Origin: Luteococcus sp038433135
Lineage (GTDB): Bacteria > Actinomycetota > Actinomycetes > Propionibacteriales > Propionibacteriaceae
Length of the DNA: 64,000 bases
Reading direction: 5' to 3'
Assembly: GCF_038433135.1 (NCBI RefSeq)
Contig: NZ_JBCDMV010000002.1
Coordinates: forward strand, 379,428-443,427
The stretch's first letter is position 1. Each line of letters opens with the position of its first letter. Of this stretch, positions 17,161 through 25,139 are shown one piece after another. Both the position numbers and the translations under genes were made by a program. Below the pieces are notes generated by a model, which saw only the letters and a list, made by a program, of their open reading frames with translations, ran no database searches and was not told the origin of the DNA.

Positions 17161-18087
17161 GTGCATCCTGATCTGGTGCGCTTGGTGAACCATGACAGCG
17201 ATGACGGGGGCTCGCCTCTGGTGGAGCCCGACACCTTCGCCCATCGGCTGGGGGAGGCGGTGGCGGCCAGTCCTCTCACCCTCGACGCCCTGAGCTCGCG
17301 GCTGGGGCAGTTGGGGACGCCGGTGACCATCGCGACGCTGAGCTACTGGCGTTCCAGCCGCTCGGTGCCCACCCGACGGAAGTCCCTGCGGGCGGTGGAA
17401 CACCTGGAGAACCTGTTGGGTCTGGCGCCGGGCTGGCTGGTCAGCGCTCTGCCGGCTGCCGCGGCCGACGGCTGGGATCCGGTGGCGATGCTGCCGCCCA
17501 ATCCGCGGCTGATGACGGCGCTGGACGGTCTGGGGCTGGATCTGCGTCGCCGCAGTTCCACGGATCTGGTGCGGGACCGGCTGCAGATCACGCCCGGAGC
17601 CCGGACCCATGAGGTGCGACAGCTCATCCGGGTGGAGGCCGACGAGTTGCTCCGGGTGGCCGTCATGGTTGCCATGGAGAGTGGACAGCACCTGGGGGAA
17701 TTGGAAGGGCTGGGTGGGGCCGTGGTGGAGGACATGGTGGAGCTGCCCGCCCAGGGGGCGGGCGATGCGACCCTGGTGATCGCCCGATTGGAGCTGCCCC
17801 GACGGTTGGTTCGTGGCGAACGGTGCGACTACGGCTACCGCTACCGGATCGATTCGCTGGCGGCCTTCCCGTCCGAGACGTCGATCGCGCGCTCCGCCCG
17901 CACTCCGCTGCTGCTGCAGGAGGTGACCTTCCACGACGAGCTGCCCCAGCGGGTTGAATATGTCTGCCAGCCCTATCGGTCAGCACCCGACGAGGCCAGT
18001 CAGGTGGTTAGCCTGCCCAGCGGCCGCAGCATCCAGCACTGCCAGCGCGACGCCCTGGCCGGGGTGCATGTGATCCGCTGGCGCTGA
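17161..18087 (+). CDS. HTH regulator-like protein, paralogue 2
   Basis: 308 residues from GTG 17161 with GGGAG upstream, 20 bp after paralogue 1. Its HTH region (LTLDALSSRLGQLGTPVTIA, LSYWRSSRSVPTRRKSL, VEHLENLLGLAPGWLVSALP) aligns position by position with paralogue 1. The C-terminal region shows the same order (RDRLQITPGARTHEVRQ; GERCDYGYRYRID) with low identity. A tandem duplication whose copies have diverged, possibly acting as a heteromer. Followed by a strong terminator. Confidence 0.6.
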   Translation: MHPDLVRLVNHDSDDGGSPLVEPDTFAHRLGEAVAASPLTLDALSSRLGQLGTPVTIATLSYWRSSRSVPTRRKSLRAVEHLENLLGLAPGWLVSALPAAAADGWDPVAMLPPNPRLMTALDGLGLDLRRRSSTDLVRDRLQITPGARTHEVRQLIRVEADELLRVAVMVAMESGQHLGELEGLGGAVVEDMVELPAQGAGDATLVIARLELPRRLVRGERCDYGYRYRIDSLAAFPSETSIARSARTPLLLQEVTFHDELPQRVEYVCQPYRSAPDEASQVVSLPSGRSIQHCQRDALAGVHVIRWR

Positions 18088-18147
18088 GCGGCCGGTCAGC
18101 GATGGTCCGGGCTGGACGACAGTGCATCGGGATTGGTCGCGACATGG

Positions 18148-18183
18148 AGAAACCCCGCTGCCCGGAGGGGCAGCGGGGTTTCT
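18148..18183. terminator. strong bidirectional terminator
   Basis: A 16-bp perfect stem (18148-18163 with 18168-18183), GGAG loop, A-rich on one side and T-rich on the other. It separates the HTH pair from the convergent mscL. Confidence 0.9.
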
Positions 18184-18218
18184 TGGGTGCCGCGGATGCG
18201 GCACGGAGTTTCTCGAGC

Positions 18219-18581
18219 TCAGGCGTTGCGCTGCGAGGCCATCAGATCGCGGATCTCGGCAAGCAGGCCCTCGGTGGTCTCGCCCTCTTCGGCCGGAGCC
18301 ATGAAGCGGGACTTGGCGGCTTCGTACGGCTTCACGATGAAGAAGTACAGGATGAAGGCGAGGATGAGGAAGGCGACCAGAGCGGTCAGGAAGGGGCCGA
18401 CGGTGGAGAGGCCGAAGATCTTCCAGTCGTCAAAGTTGGGGGCGCCGCCAGCCTTCGACAGCAGCTCCATGATGACCTTGGTGAAGGCGGTGACGAGGGT
18501 GGCGAAAGCGCCACCGACGATGAAGGCGACGGCCATCTCGATGAGATTGCCACGCAGCACGAAATCCTTGAAACCCTTCAT
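18219..18581 (-). CDS. mscL: large-conductance mechanosensitive channel
   Basis: 120 residues. MKGFKDFVLRGNLIEMAVAF is the classic MscL N-terminus, followed by TM1 (VGGAFATLVTAF), a periplasmic loop, TM2 (LTALVAFLILAFILYFFIV) and a charged C-terminal helix. Opens under membrane tension to release osmolytes on hypo-osmotic shock. AGGAG precedes the ATG. Its neighbours (SAF protein, FmdB, cyclo-ligase) run on the same strand, as in many actinobacteria. Confidence 0.95.
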   Translation of the reverse strand: MKGFKDFVLRGNLIEMAVAFIVGGAFATLVTAFTKVIMELLSKAGGAPNFDDWKIFGLSTVGPFLTALVAFLILAFILYFFIVKPYEAAKSRFMAPAEEGETTEGLLAEIRDLMASQRNA

Positions 18582-18750
18582 GGGTTACTCCTTTCAGGAA
18601 ACAGGAGACCCTGGGTGGGCCTGAATACTGTCACGACGTCAAGACTAGGGGACTTTTCGGGGTTGCCTTGACCACACCAATGTGTGTCGGTGGTGTATGG
18701 GCAAACATTTGGTGACTGGCCGGTGACGAATGACCGCTCAGCATTTCGGC

Positions 18751-19380
18751 TCACCCCAGCGTGATCCCGAGCCCCTGCCCGGTGGCGAAAGCGGCCAGTC
18801 GGGACGCGACCTCCGGGGGCGCGGACACCACCACCAGGCCGGCCGACGACTGCCCGGACAGACCGGTGCCCCCGGCCTCCGGGTTGGGCAGGGCCGCCAC
18901 CCGAACCCGGCTGGCTAGGGTGATCACCTGCCCGTCGGTGCCGCCATTGACCACCGTCACTCGGTCTCCCACCTGCACCAGGGACAGCGCAGAGGCGTCG
19001 GCCACCCGGAAGGGCACCAGCTGTTCACCCCGCCCCGGGGAGAGGCTCGCCGAGACCGTCGAGGCCCGGGTGAACGGGGTGCCCCGCGTGATCGGCGCGG
19101 CCAACATCTTGCCGATCAGTTCCGATGAGGCCGTTGCGGCGTGTTGCGGCGCCAAACCCTCCGGGAAGTACCCGGGCAACAGGTCCTTGGCGGTCAGCAC
19201 GTGCCCGCCCGGCAACTCCGCAGCCGCCACCAGAACGCTCTGAGTGGGAGCCTGGGGCGGGGACAGTGACGCCAGGCCCGCCAGCACCGCGACGGCGGCC
19301 AACAGCGCGGCCAGAGGACGACGGTGCCAGCGCACGGCACGGGAGACCTTGTTCAGCAGATCGGTGGTTTGCACGTCCAC
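18751..19380 (-). CDS. SAF-domain protein (CpaB/RcpC-like)
   Basis: 209 residues from GTG 19380. One N-terminal TM helix (LAALLAAVAVLAGLASL), then a SAF domain: VLVAAAELPGGHVLTAKDL, PITRGTPFTRASTV, VPFRVADASALSLVQVGDRV. This matches the Flp pilus assembly CpaB family, but no other pilus genes are nearby, and such solitary copies next to mscL and fmdB are frequent in actinobacteria. Probably an envelope protein. An inverted repeat GTTTGCAC...GTGCAAAC (19367-19393) overlaps its start codon. Confidence 0.75.
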   Translation of the reverse strand: MDVQTTDLLNKVSRAVRWHRRPLAALLAAVAVLAGLASLSPPQAPTQSVLVAAAELPGGHVLTAKDLLPGYFPEGLAPQHAATASSELIGKMLAAPITRGTPFTRASTVSASLSPGRGEQLVPFRVADASALSLVQVGDRVTVVNGGTDGQVITLASRVRVAALPNPEAGGTGLSGQSSAGLVVVSAPPEVASRLAAFATGQGLGITLG

Positions 19381-19483
19381 AGTGTGTGCAAACGGCCCGA
19401 TGTCGCGTCACCCATCCACAGGGGTGCTGGGCCCGGGGCCCCTGTGGACAACTCCCGTGGCCGGGTGGCGGCCGGTCAGGGGG

Positions 19484-19825
19484 TCAGGATGCAGGGGTCG
19501 AGCTGGCGGTGCTGGAAGCGCTGCTCGACGCGGTGCCGGCGGCCGGCTTGCTCTCCTTGGGGCCCTGCTTGGGGCTGCTCTGGTCGGGCTTGGTCGCCCC
19601 GGACTCGCCACCGGTGCTGGCCGGCGCGGCGGCCGCGGAGGAGCCCTTGGTCCGGTTGTCCGTCGCATAGAAGCCGGAGCCCTTGAAGACGATCCCGACG
19701 GCGTTGTACAGCTTGCGCAGGGCGCCGCCGCAGTCCTCGCACACGGTCAGGGCCGGGTCGCTGAACTTCTGCACCCGCTCGATCTCGACGCCGCACTCGG
19801 TGCAGCGGTACTGGTAGGTAGGCAT
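19484..19825 (-). CDS. FmdB-family zinc-ribbon protein
   Basis: 113 residues from ATG 19825 (AAGAGGA upstream). N-terminal zinc ribbon MPTYQYRCTECGVEIE ... VCEDCGGALRKL with two CxxC pairs, then VGIVFKGSGFYATDNR, the FmdB signature. The last 50 residues are a low-complexity Ala/Ser/Lys/Pro tail. The name derives from a putative regulator of formamidase, but the general role is unproven. Confidence 0.85.
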   Translation of the reverse strand: MPTYQYRCTECGVEIERVQKFSDPALTVCEDCGGALRKLYNAVGIVFKGSGFYATDNRTKGSSAAAAPASTGGESGATKPDQSSPKQGPKESKPAAGTASSSASSTASSTPAS

Positions 19826-19957
19826 GGTCCTCTTCACCTGGTTGGTCACGCGTCCGGGCGGCGATGGCTCGTCGGGCGGGCGAAAACTGCTGAATTGTAT
19901 CCAGCCGGGCGTCCGGCGCCGAAATCGTCCAAGCGTGGGCTCTGGTTCGAGGTTCCG

Positions 19958-20581
19958 TCAGGCGCTGCAGCGGATCAACTCGTCGGGCAGCAGCAGCGCG
20001 TCCACCCGGCGATCATGCGGTTCGGTGGGCAACTCGGGCAGCACCTCGTCGCCGTTTAGCAACATCCACACCTGGGCGTCGTCCCGACGGTGGGCCAGCG
20101 CCCGGTCGTACCAGCCACCACCCACTCCCAGCCGCCAACCGTCGCGGGTGCCCGCCAGCCCGGAGCAGAGCACCAGCTCCGCCTGGGCCAGGGCCTCGGC
20201 GCCCAGCGCCTGTCCGTCGGGCTCCGGGATGCCCCACAAACCCGGCCGCAGCCGCGCCGGGCCCTCGAAGAAGGCCCAGGCCGGGTCATGGCGTGGCCCA
20301 TCGGCGGTGGGGGAGAGCACCGGCACCAGCAGCCGGTGGCCGAGCGTCCACAGCGCGGTGACCAGCTCGATCGTCCCCGGCTCGGGGTTGCTGGCGTGTG
20401 GCGGCACGGAGAGATAGCAGGAGATGGTGGTGGGTTCCACATCCCGCAGCGCGGCCAGCACCAGCCCGGTGCGGGAGCGGTCGTCGGCCAGCCGTGCGGA
20501 GGCGGGACGGGCGCGGCGGGCGGCACGCACCCGCTCCCGAATCTGCTGCTTGCTGCACCCGTCGAGGCCTTCGGAGCTCAT
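19958..20581 (-). CDS. 5-formyltetrahydrofolate cyclo-ligase
   Basis: 207 residues from ATG 20581 (MSSEGLDGCSKQQIRERVRA). Converts 5-formyl-THF to 5,10-methenyl-THF with ATP. Motifs: RRARPASARLADDR basic N-terminus, ISCYLSVPPHASNPEPGT, GLWGIPEPDG, and GVGGGWYDRALAH, equivalent to the family's LGxGxGYYD loop. TACGAT on this strand (20588-20593) ends 6 bases before the ATG, so leaderless. Confidence 0.9.
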   Translation of the reverse strand: MSSEGLDGCSKQQIRERVRAARRARPASARLADDRSRTGLVLAALRDVEPTTISCYLSVPPHASNPEPGTIELVTALWTLGHRLLVPVLSPTADGPRHDPAWAFFEGPARLRPGLWGIPEPDGQALGAEALAQAELVLCSGLAGTRDGWRLGVGGGWYDRALAHRRDDAQVWMLLNGDEVLPELPTEPHDRRVDALLLPDELIRCSA

Positions 20582-20586
20582 TCGCC

Positions 20587-20593
20587 TATCGTA
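20587..20593. promoter_or_regulatory. overlapping divergent -10 boxes
   Basis: Within the seven bases TATCGTA, plus-strand TATCGT (20587-20592) lies 7 bases before moeA ATG 20600 and minus-strand TACGAT (20588-20593) lies 6 bases before the cyclo-ligase ATG 20581. Both polymerases would need the same DNA, so the two starts should exclude each other. Confidence 0.5.
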
Positions 20594-20599
20594 TGGGCC

Positions 20600-21940
20600 A
20601 TGGTTTCGTTGCGCCGCAAGAGGCAAGCCGAGCAAGAGGTGGCCGTACCGTCCGACGTCGAGGACAAGCCCGAGGAGCCGGCGCCCACCCTGCCCGAGCC
20701 GCCTGCCCCCACTGCGTCCGGACTACGACGGATGCAGGATCACCGGGATTACCTGTTGTCGTTGGTGGAGCCGCTGCCCGCCTTCGGGATGAGCCTGCTG
20801 GACGCCTGGAACCTGACGCTGTGCGAGGACATCTCCTCCGAGGTGGATCTGCCCGGCTTCGAGAATTCCCAGATGGACGGCTACGCCGTGCGCGCCGCCG
20901 ACGTCTGGGAGGCCAGCGAGGAAGACCCCGCGACGTTGACGGTGGCGGCCCACGTCGCCGCCGGTGAGGCCGCCGCACCGCTGCCCGAGGGGCAGGCGAT
21001 GAAGGTGATGACCGGCGCCCCCATCCCGGAAGGGGCCGACGCCGTGGTGCCGGTGGAGTCCACCGACAATGGCGCCGAGCAGGTGCAGATCACCGAGCCG
21101 GTGCTTGCCGGGGCCCACATCCGTCGTCGGGGCTCGGACATCACCCGCGGGAGCCGCCTGCTCTCCCGTGGGCAACAGCTCGACGCCCGCAACATCGGCC
21201 TGCTGGCCGCGGCCGGCGTCGACAAGGTGTTGGCCCGTCCCCGGCCCCGCGTCGTGGTCGTCTCCACCGGAGCCGAACTGGTGGAACCGGGCCGCGAACT
21301 GAGCGCACCGGGACAGATCCATGACGCCAACAGCTACCTGCTGGCCGCAGCAGCCAGGGCCGAGGGCTGCCAGGTGTGGCGGGTGCAGGTGCCCTCCGAC
21401 GAACCCGAAGACGTGCGTCAGGTGATCAACGACCAGCTGATCCGCGCTGACCTGATCATCACCACCGGCGGCGTCAGCAAGGGCGACCACGACGTGGTGA
21501 AGGAGGTGATGCCCTGTCTTGGGCCGTGCGACTTCGCCGAGGTGGCGATGCAGCCGGGCAAGCCACAGGGCGTCGCACTGATCGGCGACGACCAGGTGCC
21601 GGTGGTGATGCTGCCCGGCAATCCGGTCAGCTGCTACGTGAGCTTCCACGCCTTCGTCCGGCCGTTGATCCGCACCCTGATGGGTCTGGAGCCGGTCAAC
21701 CACCGCCCGGTGCAGGCGGTTGCCGGGGCGGACATGCAGTCGGTCAAGGGCAAGCTGCAGTTCGCCCGCGGCCGGGTCAGCGAGCGCGACGGGCAGCTGG
21801 TGGCCGAGCTGGTGGGTGGGCATTCCTCGCACCTGCTGGGCAGCCTGGCCGCCAGCAATGCCCTGGTACTGCTGACGGAGGATGTCGAGTTGGTGGCGGC
21901 AGGTTCACCCGTGACGGTGTGGCGGTTGGGCAATGACTGA
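20600..21940 (+). CDS. MoeA/gephyrin-type molybdotransferase, possibly the cell-division scaffold Glp
   Basis: 446 residues from leaderless ATG 20600. An acidic/Pro-rich N-terminal 40 residues precedes the MoeA core: LPGFENSQMDGYAVRA, VMTGAPIPEGADAVVPVE, the MoCF-fold LIITTGGVSKGDHDVVKE, MQPGKPQGVA and MLPGNPVSCYVSF. In corynebacteria a MoeA homologue (Glp) binds FtsZ and works with the membrane receptor GlpR; a GlpR-like gene lies 1.9 kb downstream. moaC and mog follow directly, so a true role in molybdenum cofactor synthesis is equally open. Confidence 0.85.
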   Translation: MVSLRRKRQAEQEVAVPSDVEDKPEEPAPTLPEPPAPTASGLRRMQDHRDYLLSLVEPLPAFGMSLLDAWNLTLCEDISSEVDLPGFENSQMDGYAVRAADVWEASEEDPATLTVAAHVAAGEAAAPLPEGQAMKVMTGAPIPEGADAVVPVESTDNGAEQVQITEPVLAGAHIRRRGSDITRGSRLLSRGQQLDARNIGLLAAAGVDKVLARPRPRVVVVSTGAELVEPGRELSAPGQIHDANSYLLAAAARAEGCQVWRVQVPSDEPEDVRQVINDQLIRADLIITTGGVSKGDHDVVKEVMPCLGPCDFAEVAMQPGKPQGVALIGDDQVPVVMLPGNPVSCYVSFHAFVRPLIRTLMGLEPVNHRPVQAVAGADMQSVKGKLQFARGRVSERDGQLVAELVGGHSSHLLGSLAASNALVLLTEDVELVAAGSPVTVWRLGND

Positions 21941-21995
21941 GCGCCCGGTCTTTCGTCCCAGTTCCATCGACGACTTCATCCCGGAGGTTGCCCGC

Positions 21996-22490
21996 ATGAC
22001 CCGCCACGACGGCCCCGAACCGCAGCCCTTCCCGCACCTGAGCAGCAGCGGCGAGGCCCGGATGGTCGACGTCAGCGACAAGCAGGTCACCGCCCGCTCG
22101 GCCACCGCCAAGGGCGTCGTGCTGCTCAGCGACGCATGCCTGGCCGCCCTGCGTGGCGGCGACGTGCCCAAGGGCGACGCCCTGGCCGTCGCCCGGATCG
22201 CCGGCGTGATGGGCGCCAAGAAGACCGCAGACCTGATCCCGCTGTGCCACCCGCTGCCGCTGACCGGCGTCGACGTGCACCTGGAGATCATCGATGCCGG
22301 GGTGGAGATCACCGCCACCGTCCGCACCACGCATCGCACCGGGGTGGAGATGGAGGCGCTGACCGCCGTCTGCACCGCCGCGCTGGGGCTGGTGGACATG
22401 GTCAAGGCCGTCGACAAGCACGCCCGGCTGACCGATGTCAGGGTCACCGCCAAGAGTGGCGGCCGTAGCGGTGACTGGACCGAGCCGTGA
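21996..22490 (+). CDS. moaC: cyclic pyranopterin monophosphate synthase
   Basis: 164 residues from ATG 21996, which has GGAGG 8 bases upstream and gives the usual MoaC length. An in-frame ATG at 21933 overlapping the moeA stop would add 21 residues but has no SD. Motifs: ARMVDVSDKQVTARSATAKG, GVMGAKKTADLIPLCHPLPL with the catalytic Lys/His region, and VEMEALTAVCTAALGLVDMV. Makes cPMP from the MoaA product. moaA, moaD and moaE are not in this window. Confidence 0.93.
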   Translation: MTRHDGPEPQPFPHLSSSGEARMVDVSDKQVTARSATAKGVVLLSDACLAALRGGDVPKGDALAVARIAGVMGAKKTADLIPLCHPLPLTGVDVHLEIIDAGVEITATVRTTHRTGVEMEALTAVCTAALGLVDMVKAVDKHARLTDVRVTAKSGGRSGDWTEP

Positions 22491-22978
22491 CCACTGCTGG
22501 GGATCTGGGACGCGCGGTGGTGATCACCGCCTCCGACCGCGCCGCGGCCGGTGAGTACACCGACCGTTCCGGTCCGCTGGCCGCGCAAGGCCTGGCCGCG
22601 ATGGGTTTCGCGGTGGATCCGGTGGTGCTGGTGCCCGACGGAGAGCCCGTCGGGGCCGCTGTCGCAGAGGCCGTTGCCGCGGGCGCCAGCGTCGTGCTGA
22701 CCACCGGCGGTACCGGCCTGGCGCCGCGGGACCTGACCCCCGAGGTCACCCGACCGCTGCTCACCCGCGAACTGCCGCACCTGGCGGCGCTGATCGCACA
22801 GCGCGGCGTCGAGGCCGGGGTGCCCACCGCGGTGCTCTCCCGCGGGCTCGCCGGTTTGGCCGGGCGGACGGTGGTGGTGAACCTGCCCGGCTCGGCCGGG
22901 GGAGTGCGCGACGCCCTGGCCGTGCTGGAACAGGTGCTGCCACATGCCGTCGCCCAGGTGCGCGGGGGCGACCACTGA
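22487..22978 (+). CDS. MoaB/Mog-type molybdopterin adenylyltransferase
   Basis: 163 residues from GTG 22487, overlapping the moaC stop (GTGA). VVITASDRAAAGEYTDRSGP, VVLTTGGTGLAPRDLTPEVT and VVNLPGSAGGVRDAL are the MoCF_biosynth motifs. Activates molybdopterin by adenylation before metal insertion by MoeA. The moeA-moaC-mog order with overlaps indicates one transcript. Confidence 0.9.
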   Translation: MTTAGDLGRAVVITASDRAAAGEYTDRSGPLAAQGLAAMGFAVDPVVLVPDGEPVGAAVAEAVAAGASVVLTTGGTGLAPRDLTPEVTRPLLTRELPHLAALIAQRGVEAGVPTAVLSRGLAGLAGRTVVVNLPGSAGGVRDALAVLEQVLPHAVAQVRGGDH

Positions 22979-22993
22979 GATGGGTCTGTTGTC

Positions 22994-23686
22994 ATGAGCG
23001 GTGACAGCCGCCTCCCGGAGGGTGTGGACTTCCCGGCCAGTCATTCCTGGCCGGTGGAACTGCGCTGCGGGCCGGTGGTGCTGCGGCCGCTGCGCCGCTC
23101 GGATCGTCGGGTCTGGTCCCAGGTGCGGGAGCGCAATGCGGCCTGGAACGGCCCGTGGGATGCCACCCCGCCCTCGGGCACGCAGCGGGGGGTTGCCAGC
23201 TTCCCGGAGATGGTGCGGGTCTTCGACCGTCAGGCCAAACAGGATGCCAGCCTGCCTTTTGCGATCTGCTTCGACCCGGCCTGGCCCGCGGCCGAGACCA
23301 AGCCGCGCAAGCTCCCCGTGGCCGGGCAGTTGACGGTGAGCAGCATCACCTGGGGTTCGGCCCACTTTGCGCACTGCGGCTACTGGGTTGACCAGGCGCT
23401 GGCCGGCAAGGGCGTCGTGCCCACCGCGCTGGCCCTGGCCACCGACTACTGCTTCCAGGTGATGGGCCTGCACCGGATGGAGGTCAACATCCGCCCGGAG
23501 AATGCCAGGAGCCTGCGGGTGGTGCAGAAGTTGGGGTTACGCGACGAGGGGCTCCGCGAGCGCTACCTGCACATCGACGGAGACTGGCGAGACCACCGAT
23601 CCTTCGCGGTGTGTGCGGAGGATGTTCCCGAGGGGCTGCTGGTGCGCTACCTGGCCAACCACACACCCGGTTGGCGGGCCGGCTGA
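22994..23686 (+). CDS. GNAT acetyltransferase, RimJ/RimL type
   Basis: 230 residues, ATG 22994, 15 bp after mog. Acetyltransferase_3 fold: VVLRPLRRSDRRVWSQVRE, LTVSSITWGSAHFAHCGYWV, the acetyl-CoA loop DQALAGKGVVPTALALATDY, and HRMEVNIRPENARSLRVVQK. Predicted to acetylate an N-terminal amine, perhaps of a ribosomal protein. A rimJ homologue commonly sits between glp and glpR in actinobacteria, as here. Confidence 0.88.
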   Translation: MSGDSRLPEGVDFPASHSWPVELRCGPVVLRPLRRSDRRVWSQVRERNAAWNGPWDATPPSGTQRGVASFPEMVRVFDRQAKQDASLPFAICFDPAWPAAETKPRKLPVAGQLTVSSITWGSAHFAHCGYWVDQALAGKGVVPTALALATDYCFQVMGLHRMEVNIRPENARSLRVVQKLGLRDEGLRERYLHIDGDWRDHRSFAVCAEDVPEGLLVRYLANHTPGWRAG

Positions 23687-23808
23687 GCGGCATTTGTCGG
23701 CGTGTTGGGCGGGAAAGATAGCCCTCGTCGCGAATTGCCACAACCAATGCCTCGACACTCCGTTGAGGGTCACGGATGAGGGTGGCGCTTCCCCCTAGCC
23801 TTGGGCGC

Positions 23809-24558
23809 GTGACGGGACTGTTCTATGTGGTTATTGCTCTGGGGTGGATTGCCTACCTCGTCCCGTCCTTCGTCGCCCGGCGCGATGGTGTGGACGCGGA
23901 TGAACTTGAGGTGCTGGATCGCTTTGGCGAGTCGGCGCGGATGATCGCGCCCTCCGGGATCGTGATGGGTGACGAGGCCGACGTGTCGACCCCGCTCACC
24001 CGTCGGGCCGCCCGCGCCGACATCCGAGACACCGCTCGTCGCGCCGCCCATCGTCGACGCAATGTGGTGCTGGGCCTGCTGGGTCTGACCGCGATTGCCG
24101 GTGCCGGGGTTGCCTTCGACGCGGTGGTCTGGTGGACCCCGCTGGTTCCCTTCACCATGCTGCTGGCCCTCCTGATGGTGGCCCGGTTCAGCGTCGTACG
24201 TCTCAACGCCGTCCTCGACGAGCGGCTGGCCGAGCTGGAGACCGACTGGCGCGAGGACACCATCAGCTTCGAGGTGCCCGCCACGCTGCGCACCGGCGGC
24301 ATCTCCACGGACTCCACCGAGCTGTCGATCGAGATCAGCGCTCCGATCAACGGCATGACCGGCAGCCTGTGGGAGCCGATCCCGGTGACCGTCCCCACCT
24401 ACGTCAGCAAGCCGATGGTGCCCCGCACCGTGCGCACCATCGACCTGTCCGCCCCCGGCCCGCTCACATCGCAGGATCCGGTGGTGGCCGAGGCCCCCGA
24501 GCGCACCGACGAGGGCTTCACCGCCGACGAGGAACGCCGCCGCGCCGTCGGTGAGTGA
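23809..24558 (+). CDS. GlpR/SepX-type membrane protein (Glp receptor)
   Basis: 249 residues from GTG 23809, with TAGCCT (23796-23801) 7 bases upstream, so leaderless. One N-terminal TM (LFYVVIALGWIAYLVPSFVA), a short cytoplasmic DADELEVLDRFGESARMI segment, two more TMs (VVLGLLGLTAIAGAGVAF and WWTPLVPFTMLLALLMVA), then a soluble tail. Topology, position after moeA-rimJ, and the LVPSFVARRDG start match GlpR of Corynebacterium and SepX of Streptomyces, which link a MoeA-like scaffold to the divisome. Assignment is by pattern and context. Confidence 0.75.
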   Translation: MTGLFYVVIALGWIAYLVPSFVARRDGVDADELEVLDRFGESARMIAPSGIVMGDEADVSTPLTRRAARADIRDTARRAAHRRRNVVLGLLGLTAIAGAGVAFDAVVWWTPLVPFTMLLALLMVARFSVVRLNAVLDERLAELETDWREDTISFEVPATLRTGGISTDSTELSIEISAPINGMTGSLWEPIPVTVPTYVSKPMVPRTVRTIDLSAPGPLTSQDPVVAEAPERTDEGFTADEERRRAVGE

Positions 24559-24631
24559 CCTCACTTGGACGGGCACTCACAAGGGGTGCTACCCTTCTTC
24601 TTGCTGCTCGTCAGCTGACAACTGAAAACTT

Positions 24632-24704
24632 GGGGCATTGGCGCAGTTGGTAGCGCGTCTCGTTCGCAATGAGAAGGTCAGGGGTTCGAATCCCCTATGC
24701 TCCA
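24632..24704 (+). tRNA. tRNA-Ala (anticodon CGC)
   Basis: Acceptor GGGGCAT with ATGCTCC (one G-U), D-arm GCGC, anticodon stem TCTCG/TGAGA with loop TTCGCAA, T-arm AGGGG TTCGAAT CCCCT. Anticodon CGC reads GCG. No CCA encoded. It marks the left edge of the accessory region. Confidence 0.95.
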
Positions 24705-24728
24705 CGTAAGTAGAGAAAATCGAAACTT

Positions 24729-24758
24729 GCCCCGCCTGATGGCGGGGCAGTTTTGTTT
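24729..24758 (+). terminator. rho-independent terminator after tRNA-Ala
   Basis: Stem GCCCCGCC / GGCGGGGC with TGAT loop, followed by TTTTGTTT. Confidence 0.9.
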
Positions 24759-24927
24759 CTCCGGTGATGTTGGTCGGAGCGTCGGCGTCGAGGTGGGCCA
24801 GGATGCTGGATGCGGGCTCGTCGGGTGTGTAGGTGGCGTTCTCTTCGTCGTCGATGGTGATGCGGGTGAACAGGGCGCGGTTGAGGATGCGTCGTTCGGC
24901 TGGTTCGCACTTGTTGTAGAGGTCGTC
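24748..24927 (-). pseudogene. serine recombinase C-terminal relic
   Basis: The minus-strand frame reads DDLYNKCEPAERRILNRALF, then TRITIDDEENATYTPDEP and SSILAHLD. This matches the C-terminal end of large serine recombinases (LYxxCxxxxRRxLNxAxFxxI). No catalytic domain remains: upstream it runs straight into an unrelated IS3 fragment, and downstream it reads on into the tRNA without a stop. A scar of an integrated element. Confidence 0.5.
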
Positions 24928-25051
24928 ACATCCAACGACGCAAACACGACTCACTGATCCCCAGATCACGGGCGACCCTGGCGACCGGTTCACCTTGGGC
25001 GACCAACTCAGCAGCTCGAAGCCGGAACTCCAGCGGCTTCGCAACAGGCAT
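24926..25051 (-). pseudogene. IS3-family transposase OrfA N-terminal fragment
   Basis: 41 codons from ATG 25051: MPVAKPLEFRLRAAELVAQG, then EPVARVARDLGISESCLRRW, a typical OrfA helix-turn-helix, cut by TGA where it joins the recombinase relic. SD-like AAGGGAG precedes the ATG. The rest of the element is absent, and no terminal repeats are seen. Confidence 0.65.
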
Positions 25052-25139
25052 CACGGACTCCTTCCCTGAGGCCATCACACCCCAGAATCGGTGTCCGGAA
25101 AAGCGGGTCAGGCTCCGCCGCGTGTCACTCAGCGTGCGG

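Noticed and set aside
21933..21995. Longer moaC start overlapping moeA
   Set aside because: No SD, gives an atypical N-terminus; ATG 21996 has GGAGG at the right distance, though coupling from moeA is not excluded.
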